This document shows, in pieces, positions 8,539 to 17,247 of a stretch of DNA of 64,000 nucleotides. A model generated the notes under the pieces. The model was not told where the DNA came from and did no database searches. It saw nothing but the letters and a program-made list of their open reading frames with translations. Position numbers and translations under genes: made by a program. Location: the NCBI RefSeq assembly GCF_043226085.1, contig NZ_CP171225.1, positions 2,852,001-2,916,000 on the forward strand, in the 5' to 3' direction. Position 1 is the first letter of the stretch, and each line of letters opens with the position of its first letter. Origin of the DNA: Amaricoccus sp003258405. GTDB lineage: Bacteria; Pseudomonadota; Alphaproteobacteria; Rhodobacterales; Rhodobacteraceae.

Positions 8539-9369
8539 ATGACGAACTGGCAGACGGAATTTGCACCGGCAAAGGTCAACCTCGCGCTTCATGTCACGGG
8601 CCGGCGGGCGGATGGCTATCATTTGCTCGATAGTCTGGTCGTCTTCGCGCAAGTCGGTGATACGATTGCTGCGCGGCCTTCGGCCGCATTGTCCCTGGCT
8701 CTTGAGGGCCCGTTTGCGAAGGGGCTTTCGATCGACGAGGACAATCTCGTGCTCCGTGCTGCGCATCTTGCTCGTGCAGAAGCGGAGCTCAGGCTCATCA
8801 AGAACCTGCCGATTGCGAGCGGCATCGGTGGTGGATCGGCCGATGCCGCAGCCACCTTGCGGCTGCTTTCGCGCATTACTGGCCGCTCCTTGCCGGAGGA
8901 TGATGCGGTTCTGGCCCTGGGGGCGGATGTTCCGGTGTGTCTCCTATCGCGCTCCTGCCGGATGTCCGGGATCGGTGAAAGGATCGAGCCGGTGGAGTTG
9001 CCGGAGTTCTGGCTCGTGCTGGTTAATCCGGGTGTTCCGGTCCCGACCGGAACGGTTTTCGGAGGGCTCTTATCGAGGGACAATCCTCCGCTCGATCCGC
9101 TGGCCGGGATCGAAAAAATCGATGGGTTCTTGGAGTATCTTGCTAGGGCACGCAACGATCTCGAGGCGCCTGCGCGCCGAACTCAGCCGGTAATTGAAGT
9201 TGTACTGAACACTCTGAGAAGCCAGTTTGGCTGCAGGATTGCACGGATGTCTGGCTCCGGGGCCACCTGCTTTGGTGTCTTTTGCAGCGCGGCCGATGCA
9301 GAGGCGGCAGCGACCTCCATTCGCCATGCAGCTCCGGCCTGGTGGGTGGCTGCGACAGCGGTCGTCTAA
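8539..9369 (+). CDS. ispE: 4-diphosphocytidyl-2-C-methyl-D-erythritol kinase
   Basis: IspE phosphorylates CDP-methylerythritol in the MEP isoprenoid pathway. The 276-residue GHMP kinase begins APAKVNLALHVTGRRADGYH, with the catalytic Lys at residue 12. It has the ATP loop PIASGIGGGSADAAATL (91-107), the catalytic Asp at residue 130 in LGADVPVC, and the C-terminal MSGSGATCFGVF. A GTG at 8527 is an alternative start four codons upstream; ATG 8539 fits the family better. It is convergent with the polyprenyl synthase gene, which uses the products of this pathway. Confidence 0.94.
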   Translation: MTNWQTEFAPAKVNLALHVTGRRADGYHLLDSLVVFAQVGDTIAARPSAALSLALEGPFAKGLSIDEDNLVLRAAHLARAEAELRLIKNLPIASGIGGGSADAAATLRLLSRITGRSLPEDDAVLALGADVPVCLLSRSCRMSGIGERIEPVELPEFWLVLVNPGVPVPTGTVFGGLLSRDNPPLDPLAGIEKIDGFLEYLARARNDLEAPARRTQPVIEVVLNTLRSQFGCRIARMSGSGATCFGVFCSAADAEAAATSIRHAAPAWWVAATAVV

Positions 9370-9377
9370 CGACCGAG

Positions 9378-10379
9378 TCAGACGATTCTCTCGACGACAA
9401 AATCGGCGAGTGCGTCGAGCATGTCACGAAATGTGCCTGATGGCAGATCGCGCAGAGCCTCACGGGCGCGAGCCGCGTGATCGAGCGCGGCGGCTCGAGT
9501 CTGATCGAGTGCGCCATGCCTTGTCATAAGGGCGATCGCTTCTTCAAGATCTCCGTCACGCTGATCGTTGCGCGCGATGACGCGTTCCCAGAAGGTGCGC
9601 TCCCTGGCGTCTGCCGCAGCGAGTGCCTTGATGACAGGCAGTGACATCTTGCGCTCGCGAAAATCGTCGCCGGTATTCTTGCCGAGCCTTGCCGAGACGC
9701 CGCCATAATCGAGGAGATCGTCCGTGATCTGGAAGCTTACGCCGAGGGCATCCCCATAGGCGAAGAATGCGCGGACGTGCTCTTCCGGGGCTCCGGCGAC
9801 CACGGCGCCCGCCTCCGTCGCCGCGGAGAAGAGCGCAGCGGTTTTGCCTCGTACGACCTGGAGATAGATTTCTTCGGTCGTTTCCAGATTTGCGGCTGCC
9901 GTGAGCTGCAGGACCTCACCTTCCGCAATTACGGCCGATGCGTTCGAGAGAATATCGAGCACGCGGATCGAACCCGTCTCGACCATGAGTTTGAAGGAGC
10001 GCGCGAAGAGATAATCGCCGACCAGCACGCTCGACTTGTTGTCCCAGAGCAGGTTTGCCGTCGGGCGGCCGCGGCGCTTTGTGCTCTCATCGACAACGTC
10101 ATCATGGAGCAAGGTGGCAGTGTGGATGAATTCGACGGCCGCTGCGAGTTTTACATGATCCTGGCCCGCATAATTGCAATGCCGTGCGGCGGCGAGTGTC
10201 AGAAGCGGCCGGATACGTTTGCCGCCAGCTTCGACCAAGTGAGCCGTCACTTCCGGGATCCGGGGGGCATGCTCGCTCGCCATGCGCCTGCGAATGAGGG
10301 CATTGACCTCGGTCATGTCGCTCGCGAGCGCGGCCTGCAGCCGCTCGATCGGCGTCTCGATGCGCTCCGGCGTATTCAT
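9378..10379 (-). CDS. Long-chain trans-polyprenyl diphosphate synthase
   Basis: A trans-prenyltransferase that extends FPP/GPP with IPP, most likely to the ubiquinone side chain (octa- to decaprenyl; inferred from family and lineage). The 333 residues carry GGKRIRPLL (52-60), the first aspartate motif LHDDVVD with D93, D94 and D97, and the second motif ITDDLLD with D220, D221 and D224. They also carry GKTAALF and KMSLPVI. The exact chain length cannot be read from sequence alone. It is divergent from the DUF2007-methyltransferase pair. Confidence 0.92.
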   Translation of the reverse strand: MNTPERIETPIERLQAALASDMTEVNALIRRRMASEHAPRIPEVTAHLVEAGGKRIRPLLTLAAARHCNYAGQDHVKLAAAVEFIHTATLLHDDVVDESTKRRGRPTANLLWDNKSSVLVGDYLFARSFKLMVETGSIRVLDILSNASAVIAEGEVLQLTAAANLETTEEIYLQVVRGKTAALFSAATEAGAVVAGAPEEHVRAFFAYGDALGVSFQITDDLLDYGGVSARLGKNTGDDFRERKMSLPVIKALAAADARERTFWERVIARNDQRDGDLEEAIALMTRHGALDQTRAAALDHAARAREALRDLPSGTFRDMLDALADFVVERIV

Positions 10380-10427
10380 GCGTCTTGGCTCTCGACCTTG
10401 GGGAGGGGTGAGCCTACGTTCCGGGAG

Positions 10428-10649
10428 ATGAAAGAAATACTCCGGACCACTGACCCCACCATCATTGCTTTCGGCTCCGCGCTACTGCGCGCCGAGGGTA
10501 TAGACTGCTTTGTAATGGACGTCCATATGAGCGTGCTGGAAGGCGGGATCGGGCTGTTTCCCAGACGGCTCTCGGTACGGGACAAGGATGCTTTCCGCGC
10601 CCGCGCGATCTTGCGAGATAATGAGGTCGAGGATCTGGTAGAGGAATGA
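10428..10649 (+). CDS. DUF2007 family small protein
   Basis: A 73-residue protein starting MKEILRTTDPTIIAFGSALL and containing AEGIDCFVMDVHMSVLEGG, the pattern of the DUF2007 family (called putative signal-transducing protein in databases). The function is not established. Its TGA overlaps the ATG of the downstream methyltransferase (ATGA at 10646-10649), so the two are translationally coupled. The start codon follows a GGGAG stretch a few bases upstream. Confidence 0.85.
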   Translation: MKEILRTTDPTIIAFGSALLRAEGIDCFVMDVHMSVLEGGIGLFPRRLSVRDKDAFRARAILRDNEVEDLVEE

Positions 10650-11419
10650 GCTTCGAGCCAGATGAGCTGAGCTGCGACGGTTTTCTGGGGGGAAGGCTGC
10701 AAATCCTGCAGCCAAAGTCCGGATATCGGGCTGCCACTGATCCGGTGTTCCTCGCGGCATTTACGCAGGCACGGGCGGGGGAAACCTTACTCGATCTGGG
10801 GTGCGGGGTGGGGACAGCCGGCCTCTGTGTGGCGCGGCGGGTTCCTGGCGTGGTCCTGCATGGGCTCGAGCTGCAGCCGGCTTACGCGGAGCTCGCGCGG
10901 AGAAATGCCGAGGTGAACGGAATACCGGCTGTTATCCATGACGGAGATCTTCTCGCCCCGCCCCGAGCGCTCAGGGAGATCGCTTTCGATCACGTCATCA
11001 TGAATCCGCCGTTCTACGCTGCCGGGGCTGCTACCGGCGCGCAGGACCCGGGACGGGACAGGGCTCATCGCGAGGCTGAAGCGACAGGGCTTGATGCCTG
11101 GATTTCCGCAGGGATGCGCCGTTTGCGGCAGGGTGGGGCGATTGTTATTGTGCATAGGGCTGAGCGACTTGCAGAAATACTTGCGGCGTTGAATGGCCCG
11201 GCTGGAGCGATCGAGATTTTACCACTCGTTCCGCGGGTGGGAAGGCCGGCAAATCGTGTTCTGGTGCGTGCGCGGAAGACGCGGAGGGCACCCCTAAGCC
11301 TTTATAATCCATTAACTATTCATGAAGGAAAGTCACACATCCGGGACGGGGACGACTATACGGAAGATGTGGTGAAAGTTTTACGAGAGTTGTCCGGGCT
11401 ATTGCTAAACTCTCGTTAA
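10646..11419 (+). CDS. TrmN6-like N6-adenine RNA methyltransferase
   Basis: A 257-residue Rossmann-fold SAM methyltransferase. Motif I is LLDLGCGVG (DLGCGVG at 50-56), followed by HGLELQPAYAELARRNAEVN. The catalytic motif IV is NPPF (120-123), as in adenine-N6 enzymes that act on tRNA1(Val) A37 (TrmN6/YfiC) and relatives. The N-terminal QPKSGYRAATDPVFLAAF is typical of that group. The target RNA is inferred from the family. It is coupled to the preceding DUF2007 gene and followed by an A+T-rich intergenic stretch. Confidence 0.85.
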   Translation: MSFEPDELSCDGFLGGRLQILQPKSGYRAATDPVFLAAFTQARAGETLLDLGCGVGTAGLCVARRVPGVVLHGLELQPAYAELARRNAEVNGIPAVIHDGDLLAPPRALREIAFDHVIMNPPFYAAGAATGAQDPGRDRAHREAEATGLDAWISAGMRRLRQGGAIVIVHRAERLAEILAALNGPAGAIEILPLVPRVGRPANRVLVRARKTRRAPLSLYNPLTIHEGKSHIRDGDDYTEDVVKVLRELSGLLLNSR

Positions 11420-11497
11420 AGTGGTATAAATTCATCACTTTATACCTATTGGCGAGTGGTGCAGTGTCGTTCCGCCAATTGTAGTGGGGTGTGTGCG

Positions 11498-12379
11498 ATG
11501 CAAACGGGTGTTTGTTTTCTGATTCTTGCAATGCTTTTGACCCCGGCCGTCGATGGCGTTGCCAAGACGCTTGCTGCAGATCACACCCCGATGATGATCG
11601 CGTTTCTCCGTTATATGACTGCAGGTCTCATCGCGACGGCAATCGCCAAAGGCACAGGTCGAAAGATCGTCGTGCCTCGGGGCGACCGCGTCGGGCAGCT
11701 CGTCCGAACGGGGCTCATCATGGGCGCAATGGTCTCGCTCATTGCCGCCCTTGGCATGGTGCCGATGGCAAAGGCCGTCGGGGGGTTTCTCATTGCGCCG
11801 ATTGTCTCCGGGTTGCTTGGCATCGCAATCTGGAAGGAAGAGCCGACGCCAACGCGTCTCGCCGGGTCTGCCGTTAGCTTTGTGGGGGCGGCTCTGCTTC
11901 TGCGCCCTGAAGCCGGCATCGAGCTTGGCGCGATTTTTTCACTGGTTGGTGGGGCGTTGCTCGGGACGTATCTGGCGGCCACGCGTGGCGCGACCCAGCA
12001 AACGGACGCACTTTCGACGCTTGCAGTACAGTCTCTCCTTGGGGCCGGTCTGATTGCGCCCTTCGCCTTTGCTGGAGGGTTGCCAGTCCTTTCACCGTCG
12101 CTGTTCTTGGGAGCGCTTGCGCTTGGTGGTGTCTCCGCCATCTGTCACTTTCTTACGGTCGCGGCATATCAAAGGGCCGAGGCGACGGTGCTTGCCCCTT
12201 TCCTCTATTTCAATCTCCTGACCGCGATGGTCGTCGGCTTCTTCTGGTTCGACGAATCGATTGGTCTCATGAGCTTTTTCGGGCTTATTGCGATCGCGGG
12301 CGGCGGCATTCTCACACTTGTGAACCCGGATCGGCTCCAACTCGCCTTTATCGAGAATTCTCGGCTTCGCGCTGCGTGA
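11498..12379 (+). CDS. EamA/DMT-family transporter
   Basis: A 293-residue, ten-helix membrane protein built from two EamA repeats (the first ending near FLIAPIVSGLLGIAIWKEEP, the second ending LIAIAGGGILTL). Drug/metabolite transporters of this family usually export amino acids, nucleosides or other small metabolites; the substrate is unknown here. ATG 11498 (MQTGVCFLILAMLLTP) is preferred to the upstream GTG at 11456, which adds a non-hydrophobic Cys-rich extension. The A+T-rich region from about 11,400 to 11,460 probably holds its promoter. Confidence 0.88.
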   Translation: MQTGVCFLILAMLLTPAVDGVAKTLAADHTPMMIAFLRYMTAGLIATAIAKGTGRKIVVPRGDRVGQLVRTGLIMGAMVSLIAALGMVPMAKAVGGFLIAPIVSGLLGIAIWKEEPTPTRLAGSAVSFVGAALLLRPEAGIELGAIFSLVGGALLGTYLAATRGATQQTDALSTLAVQSLLGAGLIAPFAFAGGLPVLSPSLFLGALALGGVSAICHFLTVAAYQRAEATVLAPFLYFNLLTAMVVGFFWFDESIGLMSFFGLIAIAGGGILTLVNPDRLQLAFIENSRLRAA

Positions 12380-12438
12380 CAGATATATGAAAACATGTTT
12401 TACTCCATGCGTTGTTCCTAACCAGCATGGAGGAAAAC

Positions 12439-12609
12439 ATGAGCGTGAGTTCCCATCTGTCTGAGCTGCGTAAGAAGCATCAGGCGCTTTCGGATCATAT
12501 TGAAGCCGAGCAGCGGCAACCGGCATCCAATGACCTGGATATCAAGCAACTCAAGCTCCAGAAGCTTCATCTGAAGGAAGAGATCGAACGCCTCGCGGCG
12601 CAGGTCTGA
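12439..12609 (+). CDS. DUF465 (YdcH-like) small coiled-coil protein
   Basis: A 56-residue highly charged helical protein (SHLSELRKKHQALSDHIEAE, then LKLQKLHLKEEIERL) of the DUF465/YdcH family, common as small paralogues in alphaproteobacteria; the biochemical role is unknown. The start ATG at 12439 is fixed by the near-perfect ribosome binding site GGAGG six bases upstream. The upstream in-frame ATG at 12427 would place the binding site inside the coding sequence. Confidence 0.85.
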   Translation: MSVSSHLSELRKKHQALSDHIEAEQRQPASNDLDIKQLKLQKLHLKEEIERLAAQV

Positions 12610-13005
12610 TCAACGCGAGTCAAGCAAGACGTTGATAGTTGTTACTCCGGCCTCGTCGGCTGAACAACAAAGTTCCCAGAACATATCCAGTGAAGACAGG
12701 ATCGGCAAAGCTACTATCGCATTGCCGATCCGGCATCGCGCAGGGCGGCCGCAATCCGGGCGCTCAGTTCCCCGATCGTATTCGGTTCGCATCAGGTAGC
12801 GTCGAGAAAGGGCACTACCTGATGCAGCTAGGTGGCTAAAGTCCGGGGGGCGGCGAAAGCTTATGACCTCCCGGAAGCGGAAACGCGCGGGCTGGCTGCG
12901 TGGTGCGGTCGGCCACTCTCCAGACGCATGCGGTCGCTATGCGAGTTTTTCATTTCTTGTTCTGACCTGCAGACCTCTGTCCTTGGCCCGCGCAATCGGG
13001 TCGCT
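12610..13005. other. 396-base stretch without a convincing gene
   Basis: No open frame here resembles a known protein. On the minus strand a short open run spells TIGELSARIAAALRDAG and ends soon after in a stop. A neighbouring frame continues for about 40 codons, so a decayed gene is possible but not demonstrable. The clearest object is the 11-bp inverted repeat at 12789-12825. Confidence 0.5.
12789..12825. repeat. Perfect 11-bp inverted repeat
   Basis: GCATCAGGTAG (12789-12799) is mirrored exactly by CTACCTGATGC (12815-12825) with a 15-base spacer. It lies inside a gene-poor stretch between the DUF465 gene and the convergent hydrolase. It may be a hairpin, an operator or a remnant of mobile DNA. 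Confidence 0.65.
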
Positions 13006-13773
13006 TCAGCCTTGATTGCCAAGTGGGCAGTCGGTCAGAAGCGACTCCAATGTATCGGCAAGAAGCGCGAGGTTTTCAGGCTCGCTGAACCGGTGGTCCG
13101 CGCCTTTGACAATCGTCAGGCGGAGGTCCGGTCCGGTCGCGTGGTCCAGAAGGCGGAGAGCGACGGACAGCGGCACATCGTGGTCTTCCGAGCCGTGCAA
13201 CAGGCGCACCGGGAAGGGCAACTGAAGGGGCGTGCGCAAAACCAGGTTGTTTCGTCCATCTTCGATCAGCCGCCGGGTGATGCGGTATGGTTCGTCGGAG
13301 TAGTCGGACGGGACGTCGACATGACCCAGCGCTTCCAGGTCCACGCGCTGCTGGTTCGTGAAGTTCGCCACCATGGCGTCTTCCGTGAAATCCGGTGCTG
13401 CAGCGATTCCGACAATTGCGGCGATGCTCGTGCCTAGACGAGATGCCACAAGCAGACTGATCCATCCGCCCATACTGGATCCCACAAGAATCCGGGAACC
13501 GGAGGTGAGCTGGTTAATCGTTTCCTCAGCATCACGTGCCCAGTCTCCGATTGAGCCCTCCTCAAACTTGCCCGACGATGCACCATGGCCAGTGTAGTCG
13601 AAGCGCAGGAAGCCAATGCTTTTCTTCCGCGCCCAGTCTTCCAGGAAGAGAGCTTTCGTACCGCTCATGTCCGACCGGAATCCGCCCAGGAATACGACAG
13701 TAGGCCCGGATCCTTCCGTGTGATGATATGCGATGCGGCGACCGTCTGCTGCTTCAAGAAATCTCGGGATCAT
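13006..13773 (-). CDS. Alpha/beta hydrolase
   Basis: A 255-residue serine hydrolase. It has the nucleophile elbow VGSSMGG, the oxyanion-side motif VVFLGGFRSDMSGTKA typical of the ABHD10-like group, RFDYTGHGASSG after strand 4, an acid in LLHGSEDHDVP and a terminal His in GADHRFSEPENL. ABHD10-like enzymes cleave thioesters or glucuronides, but the substrate here is unknown. It lies 30 bases downstream of the ycjX-ycjF pair on the same strand and could be read through from it. Confidence 0.9.
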   Translation of the reverse strand: MIPRFLEAADGRRIAYHHTEGSGPTVVFLGGFRSDMSGTKALFLEDWARKKSIGFLRFDYTGHGASSGKFEEGSIGDWARDAEETINQLTSGSRILVGSSMGGWISLLVASRLGTSIAAIVGIAAAPDFTEDAMVANFTNQQRVDLEALGHVDVPSDYSDEPYRITRRLIEDGRNNLVLRTPLQLPFPVRLLHGSEDHDVPLSVALRLLDHATGPDLRLTIVKGADHRFSEPENLALLADTLESLLTDCPLGNQG

Positions 13774-13803
13774 TTGTGCTCCATCGCGGCTTTCGACGGC
13801 AGA

Positions 13804-14835
13804 TCAGCTGGCCCTTTCCGGAAAGAGGCCGGTGAGTGAGCGTCTGACAATGTTGGTGACTGAAGGTCTTCTCAGAGACGAGAATGGCAGCGGCCTGCAG
13901 ACCTCCATTGCCGCTATGCCGACCCGCGCGGTCAGGGCTCCGTTGATCATGCCCTCGCCGAAGCGCCGCGATATTCGGGTAAGCGCGCTGCCGCCTGCGA
14001 CCGAGGAGATCAGATCATCACCGACTGCGACAGCGCCGGTCGCAAGCAGGTGAGTGGCAACCGCCCGGAGCAGACGCCATGACCCGAAGAGTCCGGCATG
14101 GGCGCCGTAGATTTCGGCAATTCGGCGAATCATGCGCACGTTCATCGAGAGAGCGGAGAGTACATCCGCAAACGCGAGGGGAACGAGCGCAGTGACGCCG
14201 GCAACGGTGCGCGCGGCGGCCTCGATTTCGCGGCGCGTTTCGCGATCCAGTGGCTCGAAGAGCGTGCGTTCGGTGAGCGCAATGACGGCATCGGCGTCGA
14301 GCAGATCGGAACGCTTGGCTTCAAGCTCCTGAGCTCCCCATGCGACATCGGTCCGGCCCGCGTAAAAACCCTCCAGCCTTCTGGAGAGATCGACTGCTGC
14401 CTTATGGTCGGCAGAGCTCAGCGCGCTTGCCGCGTCTCTGCGGAAGGTGTCGATTCGAGCAAGGCGCCGAAAAGCCCAGATCTCACGTGCAACCTGAATG
14501 AAGACGACAAGGAGAAGCAGGCAGAGAATGACCAGCGCAGCCGTGCCTATGGCAGGAAAGCGGTCCATGAGGCCGGTGATGTAGTCATATGCTGCAACCG
14601 AGATGACCAGGCTCAGGAAGCCGGAAAGCAGAGACCAGAACCATGCTCCCCACCCAGTTCTTCGGCGACCAGCAAGCCTGGTAACCTTGAGCATTGCGGT
14701 GCCTTCCGGCGGAACGTCGTCGTCTGGTGGGGGTGGGGCTTCCGCGGGGCTTGAGGCTTCCGGGGTTGGGAGGTCGGAGGAGCGGAGTATGAAGGGGCCG
14801 GTCTCGCCGACGGGATCTGTCTCGGGGCGGGTCAT
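13804..14835 (-). CDS. YcjF family (TIGR01620, DUF697) inner-membrane protein
   Basis: A 343-residue protein with a long Pro/acid-rich cytoplasmic N-terminus and two membrane helices (about residues 65-115, WSLLSGFLSLVISVAAYDY then ALVILCLLLLVVFIQVA). A C-terminal DUF697-type domain contains GVTALVPLAFADVLSALSMN and the glycine-rich GVTA turn. Its ATG overlaps the stop of the upstream P-loop gene (ATGA at 14832-14835), the standard ycjX-ycjF pair. The pair is stress-associated in enterobacteria; the molecular role is not settled. Confidence 0.88.
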   Translation of the reverse strand: MTRPETDPVGETGPFILRSSDLPTPEASSPAEAPPPPDDDVPPEGTAMLKVTRLAGRRRTGWGAWFWSLLSGFLSLVISVAAYDYITGLMDRFPAIGTAALVILCLLLLVVFIQVAREIWAFRRLARIDTFRRDAASALSSADHKAAVDLSRRLEGFYAGRTDVAWGAQELEAKRSDLLDADAVIALTERTLFEPLDRETRREIEAAARTVAGVTALVPLAFADVLSALSMNVRMIRRIAEIYGAHAGLFGSWRLLRAVATHLLATGAVAVGDDLISSVAGGSALTRISRRFGEGMINGALTARVGIAAMEVCRPLPFSSLRRPSVTNIVRRSLTGLFPERAS

Positions 14836-16256
14836 GCCAGACGGTCTCCGATGAGAAATTCAGCGGCACGGTCGAGCCGGATGTGAGGTGGCGCCTCGCC
14901 CGGGTGCAGATCGAGCTTCGGCGGAGCGAATCGCGTCACATTATAAGCCGTGCCTTGCCACTCCTCGGCTCCGTGACGAGCCGGAGAAAGAACATGCGCC
15001 GGATTTTCGGGCAATGTGCCGGGGAAGAGTGCGGCGTCTTCACCGGTATCGAGAAGGCGTCCGCGAACTACGTCCACGGTGCGCCCCCGATGCTCTACCG
15101 TCTGCTCGACCGTTGCGCGGAGGCTGGCGATGGCCATTGCGCCGGTCTTTGCGCCTCGGAAATTTGCGCGGTCGCGGGCATCCTTGACGAGCGCCTCCGC
15201 GATTGCGGCGAGCCGGGCGTGTTGGCTGTGATGCAGATGGTCCGCCTTCGTGGCGGCAAAGAGGATGCGGTCGACACGCCGCCCGAGGATGGGGGCAAGC
15301 CAGGAGTTCTTGCCGGGCCGGAAGCAGGTGAGAATCTCGGCCATCGCCGTACGCAGATCTTCAAGAGCGCGGGGACCGTCACTGATGGCGCCAAGGGCAT
15401 CGATGAGAACAACCTGCCGGTCAAAGCGTGCAAAGTGGTTACGGAAGAAGGGGGCCACGACAACGCGCTTGTAGGATTCGAACCGCTTCTCGAAGGTGTT
15501 CCAGAGCGATCCGCCACGCTTGGCCGCGGGCTGAGGAAGCGGCGCGAAGGTGAGCGCGGGTGTGCCTTCGAGATCGCCGGGCATGAGGAAGCGTCCGGGA
15601 GCTACAGATGAGAGGCCGGCGGCGCGCGAAGCCGCCAAGTAGGCCGTGAAGCTCTCCGCAAGGCCGGTTGCAGTTGCTTCATTGAGCGCGGCGGCAGGAT
15701 CGCAGTCCTTGAGGCGGGCGAGAAAGGCCGCTGCATGGTCGGAACGCCCTGGGCTCCCCGCCATCTCGAGCGTGCGCGCAGACCATGACGCATAGCTTTG
15801 GCTCATGAGCGGCAGATCGAGTAGCCACTCCCCGGGATAGTCGATGATGTCGAGGTGGATGGTACGCTGGCCGCCCAGACTGGTGAGGAGCCCCGAAGGG
15901 CGCAGACGGAGGGACAGGCGCAGTGTGGAGATCGAGCGCGTGCTTTCGGGCCAGTGAGGCTCTGGCGCCGTAAGGGCGGCCATGTGATCTTCGAACGCGA
16001 ACCTGGGAACGGTGTGATCTGGGTGTGGCTGCAGCCACGCCGAAAGGATGCGCCCTTCCGCTGCTGCGCGAAGCTGCGGCATGCGACCGCGATCAAGCAG
16101 GTTGGCAACAAGCGATGTAATGAAGACGGTCTTGCCTGCGCGGCTGAGGCCGGTGACACCGATCCGGACAACAGGATCGAAGAGTGACTCGCCGATGCCT
16201 TCGATCGTCTCCTCGATCCCGCGGGTGACGCTTCGCGTGATGCGGTTCAGGATCAA
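14832..16256 (-). CDS. YcjX-type P-loop ATPase/GTPase
   Basis: A 474-residue nucleotide-binding protein of the YcjX (DUF463) family. Walker A is GLSRAGKT (36-43), followed by VFITSLVANLL, and a Walker B-like segment is HLDIIDYPGEWLLDLPLM. Family members have a GTPase-like fold with a helical bundle and act with YcjF. The C-terminus (HPGEAPPHIRLDRAAEFLIG) matches the family. It starts 100 bases from the divergent truA. Identification is firm; function is only known as stress-related. Confidence 0.92.
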   Translation of the reverse strand: MILNRITRSVTRGIEETIEGIGESLFDPVVRIGVTGLSRAGKTVFITSLVANLLDRGRMPQLRAAAEGRILSAWLQPHPDHTVPRFAFEDHMAALTAPEPHWPESTRSISTLRLSLRLRPSGLLTSLGGQRTIHLDIIDYPGEWLLDLPLMSQSYASWSARTLEMAGSPGRSDHAAAFLARLKDCDPAAALNEATATGLAESFTAYLAASRAAGLSSVAPGRFLMPGDLEGTPALTFAPLPQPAAKRGGSLWNTFEKRFESYKRVVVAPFFRNHFARFDRQVVLIDALGAISDGPRALEDLRTAMAEILTCFRPGKNSWLAPILGRRVDRILFAATKADHLHHSQHARLAAIAEALVKDARDRANFRGAKTGAMAIASLRATVEQTVEHRGRTVDVVRGRLLDTGEDAALFPGTLPENPAHVLSPARHGAEEWQGTAYNVTRFAPPKLDLHPGEAPPHIRLDRAAEFLIGDRLA

Positions 16257-16356
16257 TCCGGGCCTCCCATGCGCTTCGACTTAGTGAGGTAATGCCTCTC
16301 CGGCTTCGCCGCAATGGCGGCTTGGCAAGCGAGAGTGGGAAGGGTAGGGGCGGGGC

Positions 16357-17130
16357 ATGCAGAGATATGCCCTGAAGATCGAGTATGATGGCCGGCCGTT
16401 CTCCGGCTGGCAGCGGCAGGCAGAGCACCCAAGCGTGCAGGGTGCGCTTGAGTCCGCCATCGCGCGCATCGAGCCCGCCGCTCCTGCAGTCGGTGCCGCA
16501 GGGCGGACGGATGCGGGCGTTCATGCCCTCGGGCAGGTCGCTCATGTCGACCTTGATCGGGACTGGGATCCGCTCCGGTTGCGAGATGCCCTCAACGCGC
16601 ATCTCCGGCCTGCGCCAGTCGCTGTCGTGGACGCGGCGCTGGTTTCCGTCGATTTTCATGCCAGATTTTCGGCGATATCGCGGGAATATCTCTTTCGCCT
16701 GGTGACGCGGAGGGCGCCGCTCGTGCGGGATGCGGGATTTGCATGGCGGGTCAACCGGCCACTCGATCTCGAATCCATGCGCAAGGCGGCGGCACATCTG
16801 ATCGGGCGGCATGACTTCACGACCTTCCGTTCAGCGATGTGCCAGGCAGATAGCCCCGTGCGGACGCTCGATATCCTTGAGATCCAGGAGGCTCCCTATC
16901 CATCGGGGCGAGAGTTTCTGTTCCGGCTCAAGGCTCGCTCCTTCCTGCATAACCAGGTTCGCAGCATCGTCGGCACGCTTGAGCGTGTCGGCGCAGGCGC
17001 CTGGGATCCAAGCCGTGTGAGCGAGGCGCTTGCCGCGCGTGAGCGGGCGGCATGTGGGCCCGTCTGTCCCCCGGATGGGCTCTGTCTCGTCGATGTCGGT
17101 TATCCTGAAGATCCATTTTGCTCTGGCTGA
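16357..17130 (+). CDS. truA: tRNA pseudouridine(38-40) synthase TruA
   Basis: TruA isomerises uridines 38-40 in the anticodon arm. The 257-residue protein begins YALKIEYDGRPFSGWQRQ and carries the catalytic-Asp motif AGRTDAGVHALGQ. It also has SREYLFRLV, HDFTTFRSA and the C-terminal SFLHNQVRSIVGTLERVG, all family signatures. ATG 16357 follows a GGGGCGGGG run with only a weak binding site. fabD starts 117 bases further downstream. Confidence 0.96.
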   Translation: MQRYALKIEYDGRPFSGWQRQAEHPSVQGALESAIARIEPAAPAVGAAGRTDAGVHALGQVAHVDLDRDWDPLRLRDALNAHLRPAPVAVVDAALVSVDFHARFSAISREYLFRLVTRRAPLVRDAGFAWRVNRPLDLESMRKAAAHLIGRHDFTTFRSAMCQADSPVRTLDILEIQEAPYPSGREFLFRLKARSFLHNQVRSIVGTLERVGAGAWDPSRVSEALAARERAACGPVCPPDGLCLVDVGYPEDPFCSG

Positions 17131-17247
17131 AACTCTATGAGGCGGAGAGGAAGTTACCCTCGCGCCTGCATCCGGGTGGGCAAGGGGCTGGACGGCGGCT
17201 GCCGGGTGCGGCTAGTCAGGTCGCCACCACGAAAAGGGACAAACGGG

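Noticed and set aside
15465..15485. TTCGAACC element resembling a tRNA T-arm
   Set aside because: It lies inside the ycjX-type coding sequence; no acceptor, D-arm or anticodon stem of a tRNA can be built around it.
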